This document shows, one piece after another, positions 12,969 to 21,514 of a stretch of 64,000 bases of DNA. Each line of letters starts with the position of its first letter. The stretch's first letter is position 1. A model generated the notes under the pieces. That model had not been told where the DNA came from, made no database searches, and saw nothing but the letters and a program-made list of their open reading frames with translations. The stretch comes from Cytobacillus praedii. GTDB taxonomy: Bacteria > Bacillota > Bacilli > Bacillales > Cytobacillaceae. The position numbers were made by a program, and so were the translations under genes. The DNA lies in NCBI RefSeq assembly GCF_001439605.1, contig NZ_LMBX01000013.1, forward strand, positions 81,758-145,757. Reading direction: 5' to 3'.

Positions 12969-13718
12969 ATGCAGCGTTATTTTGTCGACCAATCTGCTGA
13001 TGAAAACCATTTTTTCATTGTAGGTGATGATTATCATCATATTGTTCGGGTGATGCGAATGAAGGAAGGGGATCAGATAATTTGTGCTTCTCCTTTAAAT
13101 AAAAGCGCTGTCTGCTCAATTGCAGAAATTACCGATGAACAAGTAATCGCAGAAGTTGTACAATGGATCAGTGGGACATCAGAACTTCCAATTGAAGTAA
13201 CAATTGTGAGTGGACTGCCTAAAGGGGATAAGCTCGAATGGATTATCCAAAAAGGGACCGAGCTTGGCGCTTTTCAGTTTATCCCTTTTATTTCAGCGCG
13301 CTCAGTAGTAAAATGGGATGAGAAAAAGGCTGAAAAAAAGTTGGATCGGTGGCAGAAAATTGCTAAAGAAGCAGCCGAACAGTCCCATCGGACGAAGCTT
13401 CCAGCGGTAAAAAGTCCTGTAAATTTAAAGTCCTTAATAAAAATGGGTGAGGGCTTTGATTATAAATTAATTGCTTTTGAGGAAGAAGCGAAACAAGGAG
13501 AGGCTTCTGTCCTTTCAAAAACGTTGGCTGAAATGAAAAGAGGTCAAACAGTATTGTTTGTTTTTGGACCTGAAGGTGGTTTAACTGAGCTAGAAGTTTC
13601 TAGCTTAAGGGAACACGGCTTCCGTACATGCGGATTAGGTCCTAGGATTTTAAGAACGGAGACAGCTCCACTATTTGCACTTTCTGCTGTTTCCTATCAT
13701 TTTGAATTAATGGAGTGA
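12969..13718 (+). CDS. rsmE: 16S rRNA (uracil-1498-N3)-methyltransferase RsmE
   Basis: RsmE is a SPOUT-class methyltransferase acting on U1498 of 16S rRNA. The product from ATG 12969 is 249 residues and begins MQRYF like other bacillar RsmE proteins; AAGGAAGGTG sits well before it. The trefoil-knot SAM motifs FVFGPEGGLTELE and GLGPRILRTETAP are present, as is the substrate-side KGDKLEWIIQKGTELG. The in-frame ATG at 12951 lies upstream of the ribosome binding site and is rejected. mtaB starts seven bases after the stop. Confidence 0.95.
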   Translation: MQRYFVDQSADENHFFIVGDDYHHIVRVMRMKEGDQIICASPLNKSAVCSIAEITDEQVIAEVVQWISGTSELPIEVTIVSGLPKGDKLEWIIQKGTELGAFQFIPFISARSVVKWDEKKAEKKLDRWQKIAKEAAEQSHRTKLPAVKSPVNLKSLIKMGEGFDYKLIAFEEEAKQGEASVLSKTLAEMKRGQTVLFVFGPEGGLTELEVSSLREHGFRTCGLGPRILRTETAPLFALSAVSYHFELME

Positions 13719-13724
13719 AATAAT

Positions 13725-15077
13725 ATGCCTACAGTTGCATTTCATACACTTGGTTGTAAAGTTAACCATTACGAGACAGAAGCGATTTGGCAGCTTTTTA
13801 AAGAAGAAGGCTATGACCGGGTTGATTTTGAATCAATGTCAGATGTTTATATTATCAATACTTGTACGGTTACTAATACTGGTGATAAGAAAAGCCGTCA
13901 AGTGATCCGCAGAGCTATCAGGAAAAATCCTGATGCAGTTATTTGTGTAACTGGCTGTTATGCTCAAACTTCACCAGCAGAGATTATGGCAATTCCTGGA
14001 GTGGATATTGTTGTAGGAACACAAGACCGTGTGAAGATGCTTGATTATATTAAACAATATAAAGAAGAACGTCAGCCAATTAACGGGGTTGGCAATATTA
14101 TGAAAAACCGTGTATACGAAGAGCTTGATGTTCCAGCATTTACAGACCGCACACGTGCATCACTAAAAATCCAAGAGGGCTGCAACAATTTCTGTACTTT
14201 CTGTATTATTCCATGGGCCCGCGGACTTATGAGATCTAGAGATCCTAAAGAGGTTATCCGTCAAGCACAGCAGCTAGTTGATGCAGGATATAAAGAAATT
14301 GTCCTAACAGGTATTCATACTGGCGGATACGGGGAAGACATGAAGGATTATAATCTTGCCATGCTTCTTCGTGATATGGAAGCACAGGTAAAGGGATTAA
14401 AGCGAATTCGTATTTCTTCGATCGAAGCGAGTCAAATTACCGATGAAGTAATTGAAGCAATCAAGGAATCAACAATGATTGTTAGACATCTTCATATTCC
14501 AATCCAATCTGGTTCTAATACGGTTTTAAAAAGAATGCGCCGTAAATATACGATGGAATTTTTCGGTGAGCGTTTGGAGCGCCTGAAAGAAGTGCTGCCA
14601 GGTCTAGCGATAACTTCTGATGTGATTGTAGGTTTCCCTGGAGAAACGGAAGAGGAATTTATGGAAACATATAATTTTATTAAAGAGCATAAATTCTCTG
14701 AGCTGCATGTTTTCCCATATTCTAAGCGTACAGGTACGCCAGCAGCAAGAATGGAAGATCAAGTAGAAGAAGAAGTGAAAAATGAACGGGTACACCGTCT
14801 GATTTCTTTATCTGATCAGCTTGCGAAGGAATACGCTTCTCAATTTGAAGGGGACGTACTTGAAGTGATTCCAGAGGAAGAATTTAAAGATGAGCCGAAT
14901 ACCGATTTATATGTAGGCTATACAGATAATTACCTCAAAGTTGTTTTCCCTGCAACAGAGGAAATGGTTGGTCAAATTGTTAAGGTGAAAATTAAAAAAG
15001 CTGGCTATCCATACAATGAAGGTGAATTTGTACGTGTACTAGACCAGCTGGAAGAACAGGAAGAAGCAGCGGTTTAA
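13725..15077 (+). CDS. mtaB: tRNA t6A37 methylthiotransferase MtaB
   Basis: MtaB is a radical SAM enzyme that adds a methylthio group to threonylcarbamoyl-adenosine 37 of tRNA. The 450-residue protein has the N-terminal MTTase domain with three cysteines (GCKVN, NTCTVT, VTGCYAQ), the radical SAM motif CNNFCTFC, the conserved QSGSNTVLKRMRRKYT, and a C-terminal TRAM domain. It follows rsmE by seven bases. Its 3' untranslated region contains a family B repeat before the terminator at 15332. Confidence 0.96.
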   Translation: MPTVAFHTLGCKVNHYETEAIWQLFKEEGYDRVDFESMSDVYIINTCTVTNTGDKKSRQVIRRAIRKNPDAVICVTGCYAQTSPAEIMAIPGVDIVVGTQDRVKMLDYIKQYKEERQPINGVGNIMKNRVYEELDVPAFTDRTRASLKIQEGCNNFCTFCIIPWARGLMRSRDPKEVIRQAQQLVDAGYKEIVLTGIHTGGYGEDMKDYNLAMLLRDMEAQVKGLKRIRISSIEASQITDEVIEAIKESTMIVRHLHIPIQSGSNTVLKRMRRKYTMEFFGERLERLKEVLPGLAITSDVIVGFPGETEEEFMETYNFIKEHKFSELHVFPYSKRTGTPAARMEDQVEEEVKNERVHRLISLSDQLAKEYASQFEGDVLEVIPEEEFKDEPNTDLYVGYTDNYLKVVFPATEEMVGQIVKVKIKKAGYPYNEGEFVRVLDQLEEQEEAAV

Positions 15078-15152
15078 ATAGGAAAATCTTTCTAAATAAA
15101 TTGTTGCTTTTGATTATGATAATTGGATAGACATTGGTTTGTAAAAAACCTA

Positions 15153-15278
15153 GTTGATTGGAAGGTGCGAGACTCCGGCGGGAGGAGTGGGACAGGTAAG
15201 ATCCCGCAGGCACGAATGTGCGGAGGAGGCTAAGCGCCCACCCCGCTGGTCGCTGTGCAACCTTGAGCGGAAATCAAC
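15153..15278. repeat. Family B GC-rich repeat with terminal inverted repeats
   Basis: The 126-base unit starts GTTGATT and ends AATCAAC, a perfect 7-base terminal inverted repeat. Inside, CTCCGGCGGGAGG, GGATCTTACC-type pairing partners and GGAGGAGGCTAAGCGCC give a GC-rich, self-complementary body unlike the flanking DNA. It codes for nothing credible. I recognise this type of element as common between genes in Bacillus genomes. It looks like a non-autonomous mobile or REP-type unit in the 3' region of mtaB. Confidence 0.75.
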
Positions 15279-15331
15279 CTTTACCAACCCATGTGTTAGT
15301 AACAATATTTGTGAAGAAACCAAATAGGAAA

Positions 15332-15362
15332 AGGAACTATCTAGATAGGTAGTTCTTTTTTT
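15332..15362 (+). terminator. Terminator downstream of mtaB
   Basis: GAACTATCT and AGGTAGTTC form a stem followed by TTTTTTT. It lies 255 bases after the mtaB stop, beyond the repeat. Confidence 0.8.
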
Positions 15363-15443
15363 GTATTGCTGAGGCACTTATCCATAAAAATCATTTTGAT
15401 TTCATGGGATAATTGAATTTGGAAAAGCTATCAGAGTAAGGAT

Positions 15444-15490
15444 AAAAATATGAGATTCGACTCGATATTTTTATGCAGGCATGATATGAT
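15444..15490 (+). promoter_or_regulatory. Inverted repeat and likely promoter upstream of deoC
   Basis: AAAAATATGAG and CTCGATATTTTT form an inverted repeat at 15444-15472. A TATGAT -10 box is at 15485-15490, with a weak -35 (TCGATA) 17 bases upstream inside the right arm. The overlap suggests an operator for a repressor, such as a DeoR-type protein, but that is inference; the repeat could also act as a terminator. Confidence 0.45.
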
Positions 15491-15535
15491 GTGAGAGGTA
15501 CGGACAACTCGTTTATTTGAAAGGAGTTTTGAATA

Positions 15536-16207
15536 ATGACAACAAATGTCGCAAAAATGATCGATCATACATTATTGAAAGCGGATGCAACAAAAGAACA
15601 AATTGAAAAAATTTGTGCAGAAGCAAAAGAATACAATTTTGCTTCTGTCTGTGTAAATCCTACCTGGGTGAAGCGATCAGCAGAGCTATTAAAAGGTACA
15701 GACGTAAAGGTTTGTACGGTTATTGGCTTCCCGTTAGGTGCTTCAACACCTGAAACAAAAGCATTTGAAACAAAAAATGCGATTGAAAATGGGGCCACAG
15801 AAGTAGATATGGTTATTAATATTGGTGCTTTAAAGGGCGGAGACAATGAGTTAGTGGAGAGCGATATCCGAGCTGTAGTGAATGCAGCGAAGGGAAAAGC
15901 TCTTACTAAAGTAATTATTGAAACGTGCCTTCTTACTGAAGAAGAAAAGGTAAGAGCATGTGAATTATCTGTTAAAGCTGGTGCCGATTTTGTAAAAACA
16001 TCTACTGGTTTTTCAACAGGGGGAGCAACTGCAGAAGATATTGCTCTAATGAGAAAAACAGTTGGTCCAGCGATCGGAGTAAAAGCATCAGGCGGCGTAA
16101 GAAGTGCAGAAGATGCGGAACTAATGATTAAAGCAGGTGCTTCAAGAATAGGTGCAAGCTCTGGTGCAGCTATCGTCAACGGTTTAACTAGCGATTCAGA
16201 CTATTAA
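15536..16207 (+). CDS. deoC: Deoxyribose-phosphate aldolase
   Basis: DeoC cleaves 2-deoxyribose 5-phosphate into glyceraldehyde 3-phosphate and acetaldehyde in deoxynucleoside catabolism. The 223-residue protein has the Schiff-base lysine K154 in [10 protein letters not shown], the second active-site lysine K183 in GVKASGGVR, and D91 in [16 protein letters not shown] precedes the ATG. It stands alone here: no nucleoside transporter or phosphorylase is adjacent, unlike the B. subtilis dra-nupC-pdp operon. A shared bidirectional terminator separates it from the convergent gene downstream. Confidence 0.96.
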   Translation: MTTNVAKMIDHTLLKADATKEQIEKICAEAKEYNFASVCVNPTWVKRSAELLKGTDVKVCTVIGFPLGASTPETKAFETKNAIENGATEVDMVINIGALKGGDNELVESDIRAVVNAAKGKALTKVIIETCLLTEEEKVRACELSVKAGADFVKTSTGFSTGGATAEDIALMRKTVGPAIGVKASGGVRSAEDAELMIKAGASRIGASSGAAIVNGLTSDSDY

Positions 16208-16241
16208 AAAAGAAATGCCGGATTTTCGGCATTTCTTTTTA
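16207..16241. terminator. Bidirectional terminator between deoC and the Na/Pi cotransporter
   Basis: AAAGAAATGCCG and CGGCATTTCTTT pair perfectly, with A and T runs on the two sides, so it serves both convergent genes. Confidence 0.9.
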
Positions 16242-16246
16242 TTATC

Positions 16247-17167
16247 TTATTTATCATGAATTTTTATAATAAATCGCCCAAATTGTGCAGCAAAGGGCAA
16301 AACGAGCAAGGATGAGACAACATTAAAAATTACACTAATATGAGCGAGCTGAACATCTGCTTGACCTGCAAGCTGGAGTCCAATTTCAGTTAACCAATAA
16401 ATGAATGGATAGAAAATAATAACTCCTATAACATTTAGCCATATATGTGCATATGCAGCAAGCTTTGCCTCCCTCCCTGAGCCGATTGAAGCGAGATAAG
16501 CATCCACACAAGTACCGATATTTGATCCGAGCATAATCGCGATTCCTGTATCTAGATCCATCGTCCCTGCTGTAAGAAAGCCCATGATTATTCCAGTCGT
16601 TGCTGTGCTAGATTGAATAATGGCTGTAATGACAATGCCAGCTAATACGCCGTATAGATGGCTTTCATCTAATGCAAGCAGCAGGCGATTTATTTGCTCA
16701 ACACTTTTCAGCGTACCAGCAAAATACTCAAATCCCCTCATAGCCGCAAACACGCAGGATATGCCTAATAAAACAAATCCAATGCTGCGAAGACCTTTTT
16801 TTTTCAATAGAACAAGAAGGCTTCCTGTAATTGCCAATGGAATTAAGTAGGCCTCTATATCAAAAGTAATTAATTCAGTTGTAAATGTAGTTCCAATATT
16901 TGTTCCTAATATAATGCCAATCGATTGTGGAAAAGTTAACAATCTGGCTGAAACAAATCCAATCGTAATAATCATCACGGCTGAACTGCTTTGTAAAACC
17001 GCTGTAATGAGAGTGCCTATTATTACACCTTTCCAAGGGGCATTCGTTAACTTAACGAGCCATTTTTTTAATGATTCTGCTGAAAGGTTCATGAGACCAG
17101 ACCTTAACAGTGTCATCCCATATATGAATAAACCGATTAAAAGTATAAAAAATAATAGCTTGACCAA
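16247..17167 (-). CDS. yqeW: Na/Pi cotransporter family protein (YqeW-like)
   Basis: This 306-residue integral membrane protein belongs to the Na+/phosphate cotransporter family. It contains the two inverted-repeat signatures typical of the family, LQSSSAVMII and IQSSTATTGII, and about eight hydrophobic segments. It lacks the PhoU-like cytoplasmic tail found in the second paralogue at 56274. It starts with TTG preceded by AGGGGGTGG on the minus strand. It sits between mtaB and rpsU as yqeW does in B. subtilis. The real substrate is untested. Confidence 0.85.
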   Translation of the reverse strand: MVKLLFFILLIGLFIYGMTLLRSGLMNLSAESLKKWLVKLTNAPWKGVIIGTLITAVLQSSSAVMIITIGFVSARLLTFPQSIGIILGTNIGTTFTTELITFDIEAYLIPLAITGSLLVLLKKKGLRSIGFVLLGISCVFAAMRGFEYFAGTLKSVEQINRLLLALDESHLYGVLAGIVITAIIQSSTATTGIIMGFLTAGTMDLDTGIAIMLGSNIGTCVDAYLASIGSGREAKLAAYAHIWLNVIGVIIFYPFIYWLTEIGLQLAGQADVQLAHISVIFNVVSSLLVLPFAAQFGRFIIKIHDK

Positions 17168-17307
17168 GAATCCACCCCCTAGATATATATCTATGGCTGT
17201 AGGGGTGAGGACATGCCATTTAAGTAAATTTAGTTAACCTTGGCTTTTATCTTCTGATATCGCAATATTTCCAAGGTAAAAACAAGTCCATTACAGGCTA
17301 AATACAG

Positions 17308-17337
17308 TTGACCTCAGGCATGCTATTATATTATAAT
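17308..17337 (+). promoter_or_regulatory. SigA promoter for rpsU-yqeY
   Basis: TTGACC and a perfect TATAAT are separated by 18 bases, 61 bases before the rpsU start. Confidence 0.7.
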
Positions 17338-17398
17338 TGCAAAGTACATGGAAAACCATGTTGTGTTAGTGTGTTGTGCTCGGAGGGAGGGAAAGAGA

Positions 17399-17572
17399 AT
17401 GTCTAAAACCGTCGTTCGTAAAAACGAATCGCTTGAAGATGCTCTTCGTCGCTTCAAACGTTCAGTTTCTAAAACTGGTACTTTGCAAGAAGCTAGAAAG
17501 CGCGAATTCTACGAAAAACCTAGTATTAAACGTAAGAAAAAGTCTGAGGCTGCAAGAAAACGTAAGTGGTAA
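17399..17572 (+). CDS. rpsU: 30S ribosomal protein S21
   Basis: S21 is a small basic protein of the 30S subunit. The 57-residue product [19 protein letters not shown] onward is very lysine/arginine-rich and matches the family throughout. I chose ATG 17399 because GGAGGGAGGG lies just upstream; an in-frame ATG at 17348 lies before that site. yqeY follows after 16 bases, as in other bacilli. Confidence 0.98.
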   Translation: MSKTVVRKNESLEDALRRFKRSVSKTGTLQEARKREFYEKPSIKRKKKSEAARKRKW

Positions 17573-17588
17573 GAGAGGGTGTATGTAA

Positions 17589-18032
17589 TTGAGTCTTCTC
17601 GAGCGTCTAAATGAGGATATGAAACAAGCGATGAGGAATAAAGAAAAAGATAAGCTGACTGTTATTCGAATGATCAAAGCTTCGATTCAAAATGAGTCAA
17701 TCAAACTTGGATCAGATTTATCAGAAGAACAGGAGCTTACTGTCCTTTCTCGCGAAGTAAAGCAACGCAAGGATTCCCTCCATGAATTTGAAAAAGCAGG
17801 TCGTGAAGACCTTGTTGAAAAAATTCGTACTGAACTTCAGTTCGTCGAAATATATATGCCTAAACAGCTATCTGAAGAAGAGGTTTCAAAGATCGTTCAA
17901 GAAACGGTTGCTGAAACAGGAGCAAAATCAAAAGCTGAAATGGGTAAAGTAATGGCTGCCATCATGCCGAAAGTAAAAGGTAAAGCAGATGGAGCACTTG
18001 TAAATAAACTTGTACAACAACACCTTTCATAA
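17589..18032 (+). CDS. yqeY: YqeY / GatB-YqeY domain protein
   Basis: This 147-residue helical protein has the YqeY fold related to the tail domain of GatB and tRNA amidotransferases; its role is probably tRNA-linked but undetermined. It starts with TTG ([17 protein letters not shown]) after GAGAGGGTG, 16 bases from the rpsU stop, so it is co-transcribed. [20 protein letters not shown] near the C-terminus is typical. A strong terminator follows. Confidence 0.92.
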   Translation: MSLLERLNEDMKQAMRNKEKDKLTVIRMIKASIQNESIKLGSDLSEEQELTVLSREVKQRKDSLHEFEKAGREDLVEKIRTELQFVEIYMPKQLSEEEVSKIVQETVAETGAKSKAEMGKVMAAIMPKVKGKADGALVNKLVQQHLS

Positions 18033-18047
18033 AAACAAATTAAGTGT

Positions 18048-18082
18048 AAAAGACCGAAAGCATCTGCTTTTCGGTCTTTTTA
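18048..18082 (+). terminator. Terminator after yqeY
   Basis: AAGACCGAAAGCA pairs with TGCTTTTCGGTCTT and is followed by TTTAAC; the stem is strong. Confidence 0.88.
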
Positions 18083-18125
18083 ACATTGGAAAGAAAAACG
18101 AAACATGAAAAGGAATTAATTAAAA

Positions 18126-18153
18126 TGAAACCTTTACTTAAGTAAAACGTATA
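18126..18153 (+). promoter_or_regulatory. SigW-type promoter for nfeD-floA-yqfB
   Basis: TGAAAC, exactly 16 bases, then CGTATA is an ideal match to the extracytoplasmic-function SigW consensus (TGAAAC-N16-CGTA). The B. subtilis yqeZ-yqfA-yqfB operon is a known SigW target, so regulation by envelope stress is likely conserved. Confidence 0.88.
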
Positions 18154-18188
18154 CAATAGAAAGAGTTAATTGAAGGGAGGGAGGAAGT

Positions 18189-19514
18189 TTGAGAATAAGA
18201 AGAGGTATAACTATTTTTGCTTTTATTTTTGCATTCATTTTAACGCTGGCACCTTTTAAAGGGGATGCCAAGAACGAAGTAATCTATGTGGTACCGATTT
18301 CAGAAACTGTTGAAAAAGGGATGTTTGCCTTTTTAAACAGAGCTGTGCAAACGGCTGAGGAAGAACATGCTTCTGCAATTATTTTTGAAATGGATACACC
18401 GGGCGGGGAAGTTGATGCTGCTGGAAAGATTGGAAAATTGTTATCGTCAACAAAGGTGAAAACAATTACTTTTATAAATAAACAGGCTCTTTCAGCAGGT
18501 GCCTATATTTCTCTAAATACAGATGAAATTTATATGGCTCCCGGTTCTACAATGGGTGCTGCTGCAATCATTAATGGTGATGGAAATACAGCAGGAAAGA
18601 AAGCCGAATCCTATTGGTTTGCTGCAATGGAAGGGGCAGCGAAACAAACTAAAAGAACTCCGATCTATGCACGCGCAATGGCAGATGAATCGATTCATTT
18701 ACCTGAATATAATGCACCAAGAGGGCAGCTGCTGACGCTAGGGAGCGAAGATGCGTTAAAAGTAGGTTATTCGAAGGGTACAGTGAATAATTTAGAAGAA
18801 CTATTGGATAAACTTGACTATTCACATTCTGAAATTCGGACAGTAGATGAGAGCTTTGCTGAAAAAATTGCTCGATTTATCACCCATCCTGTGATTATCC
18901 CGATTCTTCTTTCAATTGGCAGCTTAGGACTTGTTCTTGAATTATATTCACCTGGATTTGGTATTCCTGGCTTTATGGGGTTGTCTGCATTATTGCTTTT
19001 TTTCTATGGACACCTGGTTGCCGGGCTGGCAGGATATGAGACAATCATTCTTTTTGTGATTGGAATTGGCCTGATTATCGCAGAGTTTTTCCTTCCCGGA
19101 GGAATTGCGGGGATACTCGGATTAGCTGCGATACTAGGAAGCTTATTCTTAGCATCGGATAATATCATTCATATGGGAATTTCCATATTAATTGCCATTA
19201 GTGTTTCAATTCTAGCATCTATATTAATGATAAAGGTGTTTGGTAGAAAAATGAAAATATTTAGGAAGCTAATATTAACTGACTCCACAAAAACTGAACA
19301 AGGATATGTTTCCAATAAGAACAGACTTGAGCTGATTGGCTTGGAAGGATATGCCTTGACAGCGCTTAGACCATCAGGAACAATAGTTATAGAAGATGAA
19401 CGAATTGACGCGGTAAGTGAAGGTGCATTTATTTTGAAAGATGCCAAAGTTCGTGTGGTAAAAGCTGAAGGTTCACGAATTGTCGTTAGAGAGATACAAA
19501 AATTAGATAAATAA
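18189..19514 (+). CDS. yqeZ: NfeD family membrane serine-protease-like protein (YqeZ)
   Basis: This 441-residue long-form NfeD protein has a signal or anchor segment (about 8-25), a ClpP-class domain (30-220) with DTPGG and the likely nucleophile S102 in ALSAGAY, a lysine pair at 137-138 as candidate general base, four or more membrane helices (235-350), and a C-terminal OB-fold. It starts with TTG after GGGAGGGAGG. Long NfeD proteins partner with flotillins such as the adjacent floA. The SigW-type promoter upstream implies envelope-stress induction. Confidence 0.92.
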   Translation: MRIRRGITIFAFIFAFILTLAPFKGDAKNEVIYVVPISETVEKGMFAFLNRAVQTAEEEHASAIIFEMDTPGGEVDAAGKIGKLLSSTKVKTITFINKQALSAGAYISLNTDEIYMAPGSTMGAAAIINGDGNTAGKKAESYWFAAMEGAAKQTKRTPIYARAMADESIHLPEYNAPRGQLLTLGSEDALKVGYSKGTVNNLEELLDKLDYSHSEIRTVDESFAEKIARFITHPVIIPILLSIGSLGLVLELYSPGFGIPGFMGLSALLLFFYGHLVAGLAGYETIILFVIGIGLIIAEFFLPGGIAGILGLAAILGSLFLASDNIIHMGISILIAISVSILASILMIKVFGRKMKIFRKLILTDSTKTEQGYVSNKNRLELIGLEGYALTALRPSGTIVIEDERIDAVSEGAFILKDAKVRVVKAEGSRIVVREIQKLDK

Positions 19515-19536
19515 AAACTTTAAGGAGGAACTAAAA

Positions 19537-20538
19537 ATGCCATTTGATGCGATATCAATTTTTACATTGGTTATTGTTGTCCTTGCAATTATTCTATTAG
19601 GCGTTTTATTTACATTTGTTCCAGTCATGCTTTGGATTTCTGCACTAGCAGCTGGAGTAAGAGTAAGTATCTTTACATTAATCGGGATGCGTCTTCGCCG
19701 AGTGATTCCAAGCAGAGTAATCAATCCATTAATTAAGGCACATAAAGCAGGCTTGGATGTAACAACAAATCAGCTGGAAAGCCATTATCTAGCTGGTGGA
19801 AATGTCGATCGAGTTGTAAATGCGTTAATAGCAGCACATAGGGCAAATATTGAATTGCAATTTGAACGCAGTGCAGCCATTGATTTAGCTGGTCGAGATG
19901 TATTAGAAGCTGTACAAATGAGTGTTAATCCAAATGTAATTGAAACTCCTTTTATTGCTGGTGTAGCTATGGATGGGATAGAAGTAAAGGCGAAAGCTAG
20001 AATTACAGTAAGAGCGAATATTGACCGCCTAGTCGGGGGTGCGGGTGAAGAAACAATTGTAGCTCGTGTAGGTGAAGGGATTGTATCAACAATCGGTTCC
20101 TCTGAAAATCATAAAAAAGTACTCGAAAATCCGGATATGATTTCTCAGACTGTTCTAGCAAAAGGGCTGGATGCAGGCACTGCTTTTGAAATACTATCCA
20201 TCGATATTGCTGATGTTGATATCGGTAAGAATATCGGAGCAGAATTACAAACAGAACAAGCAGAGGCAGATAAAAAGATTGCCCAAGCAAAAGCGGAAGA
20301 GCGTCGTGCAATGGCTGTTGCCCAAGAGCAGGAAATGAAGGCGCGCGTTGAAGAAATGAGAGCAAAAGTGGTCGAAGCTGAATCACAAGTACCTCTTGCG
20401 ATGTCAGAAGCACTTCGTTCTGGCAATATTGGTGTCATGGATTATCTGAATTACAAAAACATTTCTGCTGATACAGATATGAGAGACTCCATCGGAAGAA
20501 TAACGGATGAGAATAAAGACGGACGGAAAAATGAGTAG
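19537..20538 (+). CDS. floA: Flotillin-like protein FloA
   Basis: FloA is a membrane scaffold protein of bacterial lipid-domain assemblies. The 333-residue protein has an N-terminal hydrophobic hairpin (about 5-48), a PHB/SPFH-type domain with [20 protein letters not shown], and an alanine/glutamate-rich coiled-coil (about 230-290) ending in a charged tail. It follows nfeD by 22 bases with TAAGGAGG upstream. The nfeD-floA-yqfB order matches B. subtilis. Confidence 0.96.
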   Translation: MPFDAISIFTLVIVVLAIILLGVLFTFVPVMLWISALAAGVRVSIFTLIGMRLRRVIPSRVINPLIKAHKAGLDVTTNQLESHYLAGGNVDRVVNALIAAHRANIELQFERSAAIDLAGRDVLEAVQMSVNPNVIETPFIAGVAMDGIEVKAKARITVRANIDRLVGGAGEETIVARVGEGIVSTIGSSENHKKVLENPDMISQTVLAKGLDAGTAFEILSIDIADVDIGKNIGAELQTEQAEADKKIAQAKAEERRAMAVAQEQEMKARVEEMRAKVVEAESQVPLAMSEALRSGNIGVMDYLNYKNISADTDMRDSIGRITDENKDGRKNE

Positions 20539-20576
20539 TTCCTGCATTGCTATCGGCAGAAGGGAGGGGTTCCTTA

Positions 20577-21056
20577 ATGGAATTTTTATTTGAAAACCTT
20601 TGGCTTTTCGCCGTGGTGATAGGTATTATCACTTCATTATTTAATAAAGCGAAGGGTGGCCAAGGAAAGCAAACCAATCGGCCGCGTCAGTCCGTCCAGC
20701 CCCAAAGTGCTGCAAACCAACAGAAGGGGCGGTCATTACAAGAAGTAAGAAATAAAGACGTTCCCCCTGTAATGCATAGAAATAATATCGAAAAGGAACA
20801 CTCGGTTAGAAAGAAACAAGCAGAGGAACAAATACAAGCTTTAAAAGATAAACAGAAAGATTTGGTGAATACTGGACAGTCCTTTCAGATGGCCCCTCCC
20901 AGGGGGGCAAGTCGAATGGATTCCGTTCCTTATAAAGAGAAAAAGACGGCATTATCAATTGAAAAACAAAAGCTTGCAGATGGGGTAATATGGGCAGAGA
21001 TTTTAGGTCCTCCAAGAGCACTCAACCCCCACAAGTCAATCAGGCAAAAAAGATAA
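20577..21056 (+). CDS. yqfB: YqfB-like membrane-anchored protein
   Basis: This 159-residue protein has one N-terminal membrane segment (residues about 7-23) and a long hydrophilic, lysine/glutamine-rich remainder that is probably disordered or coiled. I chose ATG 20577 because AGGGAGGGG is just before it. It is the third gene of the flotillin operon by position, as in B. subtilis; function is unknown. A strong hairpin that overlaps the next gene's ribosome binding site follows. Confidence 0.8.
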   Translation: MEFLFENLWLFAVVIGIITSLFNKAKGGQGKQTNRPRQSVQPQSAANQQKGRSLQEVRNKDVPPVMHRNNIEKEHSVRKKQAEEQIQALKDKQKDLVNTGQSFQMAPPRGASRMDSVPYKEKKTALSIEKQKLADGVIWAEILGPPRALNPHKSIRQKR

Positions 21057-21085
21057 GCAAGTAAAAGGAAATAAAAATAAGTGCT

Positions 21086-21134
21086 AGAACCCCCCTTCCA
21101 TTCATACATATGAGATGAAGGGGGGTTCTTTTTT
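21086..21134 (+). terminator. Terminator hairpin that contains the yqfC ribosome binding site
   Basis: AGAACCCCCCTTC (21086-21098) pairs perfectly over 13 bases with GAAGGGGGGTTCT (21117-21129), followed by T residues running into the yqfC ATG at 21135. The only good ribosome binding site for yqfC, AAGGGGGG, is in the 3' arm. The loop contains CATACATAT, a SigE-like -10. Confidence 0.85.
21103..21111 (+). promoter_or_regulatory. SigE-like -10 element in the loop before yqfC
   Basis: CATACATAT resembles the SigE -10 consensus CATACANT. Transcription from it would start near 21114-21118, after the 5' arm of the hairpin, leaving the ribosome binding site open. No convincing SigE -35 is visible, so confidence is limited. 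Confidence 0.35.
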
Positions 21135-21419
21135 ATGGCAAAAAAGTGGGGACAATTCATCAGGAAATGGATGACAACAAATATGGAGCTTCCTCAAGAT
21201 GTCATGATGGATTTACCCCGTATTACAATGATCGGACAAATTCATATATATATTGAGAACCACCGTGGTCTTATTGCATTCTCAGATAAAGAGCTAAGAC
21301 TTCTTCTTAAACAGGGACAGCTGCTCATTAAAGGGCAATCATTTGTTATAAAGACAATATTGCCTGAAGAAATATTGCTGGAGGGAAAAATTGATCAGGT
21401 CACGTATATCAGTGAGTAA
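21135..21419 (+). CDS. yqfC: Sporulation protein YqfC (YabP/YqfC family)
   Basis: The 94-residue product matches the YabP/YqfC family of small sporulation proteins made in the mother cell under SigE. LPRITMIGQIHIYIENHRGL and FSDKELRLLLKQG are the recognisable core. The ATG lies at the end of the T-run of the preceding terminator, and its ribosome binding site is inside that hairpin. yqfD, its usual partner, follows after a second hairpin. Confidence 0.92.
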   Translation: MAKKWGQFIRKWMTTNMELPQDVMMDLPRITMIGQIHIYIENHRGLIAFSDKELRLLLKQGQLLIKGQSFVIKTILPEEILLEGKIDQVTYISE

Positions 21420-21440
21420 GATAAGCAATGAAATTGAGAT

Positions 21441-21483
21441 ACCCACTTTTAGGAAGTCTGTACTTCTTCAAGTGGGTTTTAGT
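21441..21483 (+). terminator. Hairpin between yqfC and yqfD
   Basis: ACCCACTT and AAGTGGGT pair, with an inner AGGAAGT/ACTTCTT stem, followed by TTTTAGT. The T-run is short, so it may attenuate rather than stop transcription. Confidence 0.55.
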
Positions 21484-21514
21484 ATAAGTTGCCTAATTGT
21501 TAAGGGGGAAGGAA

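Noticed and set aside
15565..16179. A 204-codon open frame on the minus strand opposite deoC
   Set aside because: It is fully antisense to a well-supported gene, has a skewed A/S/T/I-rich composition and no ribosome binding site.
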